DNA from: an uncultured Eubacteriales bacterium
GTDB taxonomy: Bacteria; Bacillota; Clostridia; Christensenellales; Borkfalkiaceae
Reading direction: 5' to 3'
Length of the DNA stretch: 14,028 nt
Assembly: GCA_905207385.1 (NCBI GenBank)
Contig: CAJLLH010000016.1
Coordinates: 1 to 14,028 of the forward strand
Shown: piece by piece, positions 1 to 6,064 of the stretch
How the letters are laid out: the number at the start of each line of letters is the position of its first letter
Position numbering within the stretch: the first letter of the stretch is position 1
Notes under the pieces: model-generated
Databases searched by the model: none
Told to the model about the DNA's origin: nothing
Seen by the model: the letters and a program-made list of their open reading frames with translations, nothing else
Translations under genes and position numbers: made by a program

Positions 1-851
1 ACAGATTGATGCAATGGGCGTCGGAGCAGGACGTGTCCGTGCGCGGGCATTGCCTCGTATGGTACAGAAACGTTCCCGACTGGGTTACAAAGGCGGCGGT
101 GGATAAACAGACCGCGTTGGACCTTATAGACAGCCACATACGCAAAACGATGACGCATTTCGGCGACGAAAATATATACTGCTGGGACGTTGTTAACGAA
201 GCTTTGCACGACAGCATCACCGAAGAACAGCTTGAAAGCGGAAACTTATACCGCAACGCCAAAGACGACGAGCGTCATTTTGCGCGCGAAGACGTGTTCG
301 ACTGGTATGCCGTATGCGGAGATGACTATATCGCTCAGGCGTTCAGAACGGCGGCGCAGGTGTGCGACGAAAATGGTTATACCGAAATGCAGCTGTTTTA
401 TAACGACTATCTTTTAAATCAGCCGAGAAAGCGCGACGCGTGCGTGCAGATGGTAAAAGAATTGCAGGCGGAAGGCGTGCGCATAGACGGCATAGGCATG
501 CAGGCGCATTACTCGCTTTCTTCCTACACTTCAGACAAAAGGGGTTGGATAAAAGATTTTGAAGCGGCGGTTAAGGCGTATACGGGGCTCGGACTGGACG
601 TTCATATCACCGAACTCGACATAGATACGGGCGAAAAACAGCTTTCGGAAGAAACCGAAAAGTTGCAGGCTGAAATGTACGGCAAAATTTTTGACGTATG
701 CCGCAAATATTCAAAGCCTTGGAAAAGCGGCGCGGGCTGCGTAACCAGCGTTACCACCTGGGGCGTCAAAGACAGCGAACGCAACTGCAAATATCTTTTC
801 GATGCAGAGGGCAATCCTAAAGCCGCTGTAAATGAGATTACTTATTTTTAA
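1..851 (+). CDS. GH10 endo-beta-1,4-xylanase, 5' end cut off
   Basis: This is the C-terminal three quarters or so of a glycoside hydrolase family 10 enzyme, expected to cut internal beta-1,4 bonds of xylan. The frame is open from base 3 to TAA at 849-851, and the true start lies before the window. Visible GH10 landmarks are RGHCLVWYRNVPDW (start of the catalytic region seen here), WDVVNEAL with the acid/base Glu at bases 198-200, GIGMQAHY, and ITELDID with the nucleophile Glu at 612-614. The end, TTWGVKDSERNCKYLF, lacks the second conserved Trp loop (usual form WGxxDxxSW), and the usual WH of LVWHxQ is WY. It is closely similar to the GH10 at 4928-6049, with short stretches of identical DNA. 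Its secretion signal is out of view; by analogy with its neighbours it is probably a lipoprotein. Family assignment is firm. The exact substrate (plain, arabinosylated or glucuronylated xylan) is inferred. Confidence 0.93.
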   Translation, partial: RLMQWASEQDVSVRGHCLVWYRNVPDWVTKAAVDKQTALDLIDSHIRKTMTHFGDENIYCWDVVNEALHDSITEEQLESGNLYRNAKDDERHFAREDVFDWYAVCGDDYIAQAFRTAAQVCDENGYTEMQLFYNDYLLNQPRKRDACVQMVKELQAEGVRIDGIGMQAHYSLSSYTSDKRGWIKDFEAAVKAYTGLGLDVHITELDIDTGEKQLSEETEKLQAEMYGKIFDVCRKYSKPWKSGAGCVTSVTTWGVKDSERNCKYLFDAEGNPKAAVNEITYF

Positions 852-860
852 CCCGTAAAT

Positions 861-905
861 TATAATTGCGGAGCATATTAACAGATGTGCATGCTCTGAA
901 TTATA
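861..905 (+). other. Imperfect inverted repeat between the first two GH10 genes
   Basis: Bases 861-867 (tataatt) pair with 899-905 (aattata), and 869-876 (cggagcat) pair with 891-898 (atgctctg, one G-T wobble). Base 868 is a single bulge and the loop is 14 bases. In RNA this would form a stem of about 15 pairs. No T-tract follows, so it is not a standard intrinsic terminator. It may act in mRNA processing or stability, or it may be an operator, since it overlaps the candidate promoter at 878-907. Confidence 0.4.
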
Positions 906-907
906 CT
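878..907 (+). promoter_or_regulatory. Candidate sigma-A type internal promoter
   Basis: TTAACA at 878-883 matches the -35 consensus at five of six bases. TATACT at 902-907 matches the -10 consensus at five of six, and the spacer is 18 bases. Transcription would begin near base 914, giving a leader of about 40 bases before the GH10 start at 955. The elements lie within the inverted repeat at 861-905. An AT-rich gap can produce such a match by chance, so this is only a candidate. Confidence 0.3.
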
Positions 908-927
908 CTAAATATTACAAAAAATAA

Positions 928-946
928 TGTTCGACAGAACAGGAGG
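928..946 (+). promoter_or_regulatory. Strong ribosome binding site beside a small hairpin
   Basis: AGGAGG at 941-946 is a full Shine-Dalgarno match, eight bases before the ATG at 955, and it fixes that start. Just upstream, tgttc (928-932) can pair with gaaca (937-941), so the 3' arm ends on the first base of the Shine-Dalgarno. The stem is only five pairs and may have no effect. Confidence 0.6.
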
Positions 947-954
947 AAAATAAG

Positions 955-2331
955 ATGTTAAACAAAAGGACAAGTGTTTTAAAGCGCATCGCCATATCCG
1001 GTCTGGCGATTACAATGCTTTGCACGGCTTCGGGCATGTTTGCCGCATGCGAATTTGCGGATACCGACGGCGGCTACAAGGTGGAAAATATCGACCTTGA
1101 AGAAGTTAACCGCGACGAAGGTGAAGCGGTTTTGCGTGAAGGCGGACTTGCCGAAATTTACAAGGACTACTTTGTGGTAGGCGTAAGCGGCAAGGGTTCT
1201 ACGTTTGAAAACCAGAAAAGCATTATTTCCAATTTCAACAGCGTATCGCCGGAATACGATATGAAGTGGAACAGGACGGAATATCCCGAAGGCGAGTACC
1301 ACAACACCAGCGTAAACAACTTTATCAATCTTGCTTCGCAGAACGACATGGGCGTGCGCGGTCATTGCCTTATATGGTACCAGAGCACACCCAAGTGGGT
1401 GCACGATAAGCTCGGCAACAAGTGCCAGATGGACGAAAACGGGCAGCCCGTAACGCATACCGTAAACGGCAGGGAGCTGAGGATAGGCGAAACTGAAGAA
1501 AACAGGGAACTCGGCCTTGAAGTAATGCGCAACCGCATCTACTCGGCTATGGAACAGTACGGCGATGAAACTGTTTATTGCTGGGACGTTGTAAACGAAG
1601 CGCTTATCCCTTGGGACGACGCGGAAAAACCTCTTACCAAGAAAATGATAGAAGAGGGCGACATTTACCGCAACGGCGAAAACGACGCAAGGCATTTTGG
1701 CAAGGACCAGGAAGACCCCGGCACGGGCGAAACTGTGTACTGGCGTCTTGACTGGGAAAAGGTTATAGGCGAAGATTTTATTCAGCAGGCTTTCCAGATG
1801 GCAGATGACGCCTGCCGCGAATTCGGCTACGACGATATGGATTTGTTCTATAACGATTACGACCTTACAAATCCCATGAAGCGCGACGCCTGCCTGCGCA
1901 TGATACACGATTTGCAGCAGGGCGGCATTCGCATAGACGGCATAGGCGAACAGGCGCACTACACGCTTGAATCTTACACTGCAGACAAAGAAAAGTGGCT
2001 TACAAACTTTGAAACGGCTATACAGGCGTATACGGGTCTCGGACTCGATTTCCAGCTTACCGAACTTGAAATAACCGTAAAAAGCGCAACGGACGGCAAG
2101 CTTACCGAGCAGCAGGAAAAGGATCAGGCGGAAATGTACAGCGAAATATTCAGAATCTGCCGCAAATATTCAAAGAAACTTCCTCCCTGGAAAGAGGGCG
2201 CAGGTTACGTAACGGGCATAACCTTCTGGGGCGCGGCTGACGACGGGTCTACGACCAGCCACATTTTCAATCAGGACCTTACACCTAAAATGGCTTACGA
2301 CGCAATCGCTACGTTCGGCGATTTCGAGTAA
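955..2331 (+). CDS. GH10 endo-beta-1,4-xylanase lipoprotein with two loop insertions
   Basis: A 458-residue surface-anchored GH10 xylanase. A basic N-terminus and hydrophobic stretch end in a lipobox (MFAAC), making Cys32 the likely lipidated residue. About 25 acidic linker residues follow, then the catalytic domain (about 57-455). The acid/base is Glu215 in WDVVNEAL and the nucleophile is Glu370 in LTELEI; GIGEQAHY supplies the subsite Gln and His. Compared with its two paralogues it carries about 28 extra residues after Trp148 (roughly 151-180) and about 8-11 extra near 250-265, both in loops that could shape the cleft. It shares their unusual substitutions: Tyr101 where GH10 usually has Asn (ENxMKW), Tyr142 where it usually has His (WHxQ), and no second Trp after WGAADDG. 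The start is set by AGGAGG eight bases upstream. It probably attacks xylan at the cell surface; its exact specificity is not readable from sequence. Confidence 0.95.
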   Translation: MLNKRTSVLKRIAISGLAITMLCTASGMFAACEFADTDGGYKVENIDLEEVNRDEGEAVLREGGLAEIYKDYFVVGVSGKGSTFENQKSIISNFNSVSPEYDMKWNRTEYPEGEYHNTSVNNFINLASQNDMGVRGHCLIWYQSTPKWVHDKLGNKCQMDENGQPVTHTVNGRELRIGETEENRELGLEVMRNRIYSAMEQYGDETVYCWDVVNEALIPWDDAEKPLTKKMIEEGDIYRNGENDARHFGKDQEDPGTGETVYWRLDWEKVIGEDFIQQAFQMADDACREFGYDDMDLFYNDYDLTNPMKRDACLRMIHDLQQGGIRIDGIGEQAHYTLESYTADKEKWLTNFETAIQAYTGLGLDFQLTELEITVKSATDGKLTEQQEKDQAEMYSEIFRICRKYSKKLPPWKEGAGYVTGITFWGAADDGSTTSHIFNQDLTPKMAYDAIATFGDFE

Positions 2332-2362
2332 GCGCAGACGTTTGCGATAACCATTGCTTGTG

Positions 2363-2369
2363 CAGGAGG
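2363..2369 (+). promoter_or_regulatory. Ribosome binding site that sets the start at 2378
   Basis: caggagg at 2363-2369 lies eight bases before ATG 2378. The frame is also open from TTG 2354, but that start would place the Shine-Dalgarno inside the gene and would add charged residues before the signal peptide, so 2378 is preferred. Confidence 0.8.
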
Positions 2370-2377
2370 GTAAAATA

Positions 2378-4801
2378 ATGAAAAGCAGACAATCCAATCT
2401 AATAAAAATGTTTGCCGTATTTTTTGCGGCGATAGTGATGTTCGGCGCGGTAAGCGGAATTTTTTCCGGATGCGTAACGTCTGAAGCCATAACGCTCAGC
2501 GATTCCGAAATAGCTTTGTGCGTTGGCGACAGGTACGACTTAACGGTTAAAGACCTTGAAGAAGGTCAATCTGTAAGCTGGTCAACAAGCGACGGCGACA
2601 TAGCTTCCGTAACTCAGCTCGGTTGCGTAACGGCCAAAAAGGCTGGCACGGCAACCATTACGGCAAATGCGGGCGGCAGAAAGGCTACCTGCGAGGTAGA
2701 GGTAGGCGAAAGGGAACTTACCCTCAGCGCTACGGAAAAAACTCTTATAAACGGCGAAGAATTCACCCTTGAAGCTACCGTAAAGGAATTTGACAAAGTG
2801 GTTGAAAACGCCGCAGTGGAATGGAGCTCGGATAATTCGTCCGTCGTTACCGTATCCGATAAGGGTGTTGTAAAGGCGGTAGGCGAAGGCACAGCTACGG
2901 TAAAAGCAAAAGTAAACAATACCGAAGCAGCCTGCGCAATCACCGTAAAGGCAAAACCCGTAGAACTTGAAATAATTTCCGACCTTGCAGACATTAAAAA
3001 TGCAGGCGTATGGGGCTTGTACACCGACGCGGCGGAAGGCGAGTACGCCATAACGGGCGACAGCGGCAACAGCGGCGGAGTGGTAACTTTATCTTTCACC
3101 GAAATGACTGCCGATAAAGATTATCGCCTTGTATATCTGCCCGACGTGCCCAAGGGCGAAAAGTATACTTTCAGCTGCAAAATAACTTTCAGCGCGGCAA
3201 GCACTGCCGAAAACGCAACCCTCTGGGTATGGGCGGGCGATGAATTTGTTCCCGTTGCGATAGAGGCAAACACCGCTACCGAATACGTATTCGAAGGCGA
3301 AATAGACGGCGGAGCTGCCATGGGCTTCAAGATTGCGCCCGCGCAAATAGCTCAGGGTGAAAAGTACACTCTTACCGTAAGCGATTTCACTGTTTCCGAC
3401 AGCAACGGCTACGAACTTCAGAAGATTACAGACCACAACGTGCCTACGGCTTCCGCAACGTGGAACTATTGGCTTAAAGGCGAAGAATCTTCTTACGATA
3501 TCTCTGCAAAGAATTATAACTATGGCGCGCTCAGCTTCTCTGCACCCAAAATCAGTTCGGAACTGCGCCTTGTATATCTTCCCGAAATAGAGGCGGGCAA
3601 AACTTACAAACTTACTTTCAATATAACTGTAAACAAAACGTGCGGCACAACCGAAGGCAGCAAAATAATTCAGTTTATGAACTATGGCGCAAACGGTGCG
3701 GGCGCTGAATGGATGACGCTTGAAAGCGGCGCCCAAACTGCAAAAACTTACGAAATTTCTTATCCCGCAGGCGCTAACGTAAAGCCTTTGAAGTTTGTAA
3801 TTCAGCCTTGCAACGAATTTGAACTTAAGGTTACGGACTTTGTTTTAACCGAAGCCGAACCCGAACCTCCCGCAGATTTGTATCAGCTTGAAAAGCTTTC
3901 CGACCAGAATAATCCCGCCGAAGCGGGCAAGTGGTATTACTATACCGACGCTGAAGACGGCCAGTACGCAATTGCTCAGGCGGAACACGCTGACGGAGCG
4001 GTAACGTTCTCGTTCACCAAAATGCAGGGCGGCAAGCAGTACAGACTTGTATACCAGCCCGATATCGAAGACGGCAAGCCCTTCACGTTCAAGGCTACCA
4101 TAACGCTTAATAAAGACTGCAACGATTCCGACAATAAAAAGGTACAGGTGCTCAACGCAACTTACGGTCAGTCTTCCTGGCTCACGCTCACGGCTAACCA
4201 GCCCGCCGAATTTACTTTCAGCGGAACGGCTCAGGCGGGCAAACCCGTCAAGTTCGATTTCAACCCCTACATTTCGGCAAGCGCGGACAATATATTTACC
4301 TTTAAAATCAGCGATATAGAAGTTTCCGAAAAGCAGAACCCTGAAGAACCCGAAGAACCCGTAGATCCTTCGGAAGACAGCTACAACCTTGAAAAGATTG
4401 CTAACCAGAACCAGCCTCCCAAAGCGGGCGTCTGGTACTACTACACCGATGCGTCGGCGGGAGTGGTTGAAGCCGTTTACAACGACGGCACGGTATCGAT
4501 TACTTTCGATAAGCTCGAGTCGGGCAAAAACTACACTCTTGTTTACCTGCCCGAAGGCACAGGCGACTATACCCTTACCTGCGACGTAACAAGCAACCGC
4601 GCGGGCAAGTGGGTACAGTTCAAAAATGCCACCTTCCCCTGGCTGTCCGATTTCGTGGCAGATCAGCCTCAGCAGTTCACTTATGACGTAAAAAATTCAA
4701 ACAGACTGCTCCGCTTTGCGCTCAACGCTTCACCCAGCATAACGGCGGATAATACTCTTACAATCACCATAAGCAACGTGGTTTGCACGCCCGTTGCATA
4801 A
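2378..4801 (+). CDS. Multidomain lipoprotein: two Ig-like (BIG2) domains plus four putative carbohydrate-binding repeats
   Basis: An 807-residue protein with no catalytic motif that I can see. The signal peptide ends in a lipobox (IFSGC), making Cys32 the likely lipid anchor. Two bacterial Ig-like group 2 domains follow at about 38-109 and 113-192; both show the VSWSTSDGDIASV / VEWSSDNSSVVTV pattern and the GTATITA / GTATVKA strand typical of BIG2. Next come four related units of about 135-155 residues, starting near 197, 347, 504 and 671. Each opens with an L(E/Q)(K/I)I-like strand, then a Trp-rich patch (WYYYTDA in the last two), then (R/T)LVYLP or LVYQP followed by strands. This resembles beta-sandwich modules such as the CBM4/9/22 group, but I cannot assign a family. 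Pro/Glu-rich linkers separate units 2-3 and 3-4. Lying between xylanase genes, it probably captures xylan at the surface, with the Ig domains as a stalk. The binding role is inferred. Confidence 0.85.
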   Translation: MKSRQSNLIKMFAVFFAAIVMFGAVSGIFSGCVTSEAITLSDSEIALCVGDRYDLTVKDLEEGQSVSWSTSDGDIASVTQLGCVTAKKAGTATITANAGGRKATCEVEVGERELTLSATEKTLINGEEFTLEATVKEFDKVVENAAVEWSSDNSSVVTVSDKGVVKAVGEGTATVKAKVNNTEAACAITVKAKPVELEIISDLADIKNAGVWGLYTDAAEGEYAITGDSGNSGGVVTLSFTEMTADKDYRLVYLPDVPKGEKYTFSCKITFSAASTAENATLWVWAGDEFVPVAIEANTATEYVFEGEIDGGAAMGFKIAPAQIAQGEKYTLTVSDFTVSDSNGYELQKITDHNVPTASATWNYWLKGEESSYDISAKNYNYGALSFSAPKISSELRLVYLPEIEAGKTYKLTFNITVNKTCGTTEGSKIIQFMNYGANGAGAEWMTLESGAQTAKTYEISYPAGANVKPLKFVIQPCNEFELKVTDFVLTEAEPEPPADLYQLEKLSDQNNPAEAGKWYYYTDAEDGQYAIAQAEHADGAVTFSFTKMQGGKQYRLVYQPDIEDGKPFTFKATITLNKDCNDSDNKKVQVLNATYGQSSWLTLTANQPAEFTFSGTAQAGKPVKFDFNPYISASADNIFTFKISDIEVSEKQNPEEPEEPVDPSEDSYNLEKIANQNQPPKAGVWYYYTDASAGVVEAVYNDGTVSITFDKLESGKNYTLVYLPEGTGDYTLTCDVTSNRAGKWVQFKNATFPWLSDFVADQPQQFTYDVKNSNRLLRFALNASPSITADNTLTITISNVVCTPVA
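2966..4798 (+). repeat. Four diverged in-frame repeats coding for putative glycan-binding modules
   Basis: Protein-level repeats begin at about bases 2966, 3416, 3887 and 4388. Shared positions are the opening LEK(I/L) or LQKI strand, a Trp about 12-17 residues in, a G-x-V-(T/S)-(F/L/I)-(S/T)-F-type strand, and LVYLP/LVYQP followed by a Gly-containing turn. Units 3 and 4 are most alike (AGKWYYYTDA against AGVWYYYTDA). Unit 2 is the most diverged at the Trp patch (TWNYWLKGEES). DNA identity between units is low, so the duplication is old or the units diverged under selection. Confidence 0.8.
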
Positions 4802-4829
4802 AAGTTAAAAATTCTGACCAATCGGCTCG

Positions 4830-4870
4830 GCGGAGAACTCTTTTATAAATATTATTCAAGGGTTCTCCGC
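4830..4870 (+). other. Strong intergenic hairpin upstream of the third GH10 gene
   Basis: Bases 4830-4842 pair with 4858-4870: 13 pairs with one G-T wobble, and a 15-base AT-rich loop. It sits 28 bases after the stop of the repeat lipoprotein and 57 bases before the next ATG. The bases after the 3' arm (agctgatgcagc) contain no T-run, so it is unlikely to be a simple intrinsic terminator. The rest of the 126-base gap holds a small gcagc/gctgc hairpin (4888-4902) and the ribosome binding site agaggtg (4915-4921). A role in mRNA processing or differential expression is plausible. Confidence 0.6.
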
Positions 4871-4927
4871 AGCTGATGCAGCTTAAGGCAGCATTGCGCT
4901 GCAACCATTTCTTTAAGAGGTGTACTT

Positions 4928-6049
4928 ATGAAAATCAAAAAGTTCTTAACAGCATTGTCCGCGCTTACCGTTGCGGCACTGATAAGTATAAGCGGTTGCA
5001 GTTACGAGCCTGTGCCTTACCTTTGCGATGTGTACAGCGACTATTTCCCCATAGGTACGTGTTGCAAAAAGAGCATAATAGAAAGTTACGGCGATATATT
5101 GAACCACTTCAACAGCGTTACTCCCGAATACGAAATGAAGTGGGGCATAATGGAGCCGGGCGAAAAGGGCGAATACAATTACGCCGAGGCGGACAACATC
5201 GTTAACTGGGCAAGGCAGAATGATAAAATTGTGCGCGGTCATCCGCTTATATGGTATCAGAACGTGCCTTCGTGGTTTGAAGAAGAGGCGACGGATAAAG
5301 AGCGCGTTCTGGAACTTATCGACGAGCGCATAGAAAACACAATGACGCATTTCGGCGACGACGTTATATATTGCTGGGATGTCGTTAACGAGGCGCTTGT
5401 GGACGACCCTACTGAAGAGCAGCTCGCCTCCGGCGAGTTTTACAGAAGCCGCGAAAACGACCCCGACCGTTTCGGCGACGGGCATACAACCAAGCGCTAT
5501 GATTTTTACGGCGTGTGCGGCCGCGACTATATCTGGCGTTCGTTCAGCACGGCGGATGAAGTTTGCCGCGAATACGGCTACGACGATATGCAGCTGTTTT
5601 ATAACGACTGGTTCATGCATATCCCCAACAAACGCGACGCGTGCGTGCAGATGGTAAAGGACATGCAGGCCGACGGCGTGCGCATAGACGGAATAGGCAT
5701 GCAGGGACATTACTGGCTGAGCGACTATAAAGAGGATAAGGACGCGTTCGTAAAAAATATCGAGGACGCGATAAAAGTATATACGGGGCTTGGCCTTGAC
5801 GTACATCTGACCGAACTTGAAGTAATAGTCGGCAAATCGCTGTTCGGCAAGGAAAAGGAGCAAGCCGAACTTTACGGCAAAATTTTTGATATATGCCGCA
5901 AATATTCAACCCCGTGGAAGGAAGGCGCGGGCACGGTAACAAGCGTTACGCTGTGGGGAGCGGTGGATACTTCCGAGAAAAAGAACTACATTTTCAAATC
6001 CAACCACAGACCCAAAAAAGCTTATTACGAAATTACAGATTTTATTTGA
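4928..6049 (+). CDS. GH10 endo-beta-1,4-xylanase lipoprotein
   Basis: A 373-residue, nearly minimal GH10 enzyme. The signal peptide ends in a lipobox (SISGC), making Cys24 the likely lipid anchor. The catalytic domain starts within about 10 residues of it, so the enzyme would sit close to the membrane. The acid/base is Glu155 in WDVVNEAL and the nucleophile is Glu296 in LTELEV; the subsite motif GIGMQGHY is intact. As in the other two GH10 genes, the usual Asn of ENxMKW is Tyr68, the usual His of WHxQ is Tyr110, and the second Trp loop after Trp343 (WGAVDTSEKKNYIF) is missing. The agaggtg ribosome binding site lies about six bases upstream of the ATG. The closest paralogue visible is the partial gene at 1-851. 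Only 15 bases separate its TGA from the next gene, so cotranscription with the GH3 is likely. It probably hydrolyses xylan at the cell surface. Confidence 0.95.
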   Translation: MKIKKFLTALSALTVAALISISGCSYEPVPYLCDVYSDYFPIGTCCKKSIIESYGDILNHFNSVTPEYEMKWGIMEPGEKGEYNYAEADNIVNWARQNDKIVRGHPLIWYQNVPSWFEEEATDKERVLELIDERIENTMTHFGDDVIYCWDVVNEALVDDPTEEQLASGEFYRSRENDPDRFGDGHTTKRYDFYGVCGRDYIWRSFSTADEVCREYGYDDMQLFYNDWFMHIPNKRDACVQMVKDMQADGVRIDGIGMQGHYWLSDYKEDKDAFVKNIEDAIKVYTGLGLDVHLTELEVIVGKSLFGKEKEQAELYGKIFDICRKYSTPWKEGAGTVTSVTLWGAVDTSEKKNYIFKSNHRPKKAYYEITDFI

Positions 6050-6064
6050 TAGCAGGAGCGCAGA

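Noticed and set aside
979..1959. Long minus-strand open frame over the second GH10 gene (others similar at 4946-5863, 8312-9265, 3089-3736, 7040-7720)
   Set aside because: Each lies fully antisense to a gene with clear family motifs. The translations are low-complexity and rich in Val, Ala, Tyr and Phe, with no recognisable domain, as expected from codon bias in the real gene.
2354..2377. Alternative TTG start for the repeat lipoprotein
   Set aside because: The Shine-Dalgarno lies inside this extension, and the ATG at 2378 gives a standard lipoprotein signal peptide.
4844..4849. TATAAA as a -10 promoter element
   Set aside because: It lies in the AT-rich hairpin loop, and no acceptable -35 element is found at the right distance upstream.
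4830..4880. Intergenic hairpin as a rho-independent terminator
   Set aside because: No T-run follows the 3' arm on the plus strand, and the minus-strand T-run is too far from the stem.
4876..5205. Plus-strand open frame of about 109 codons overlapping the third GH10 start
   Set aside because: It is out of frame with the GH10 lipoprotein, rich in Arg, Leu and Cys, has no ribosome binding site and no recognisable motif.
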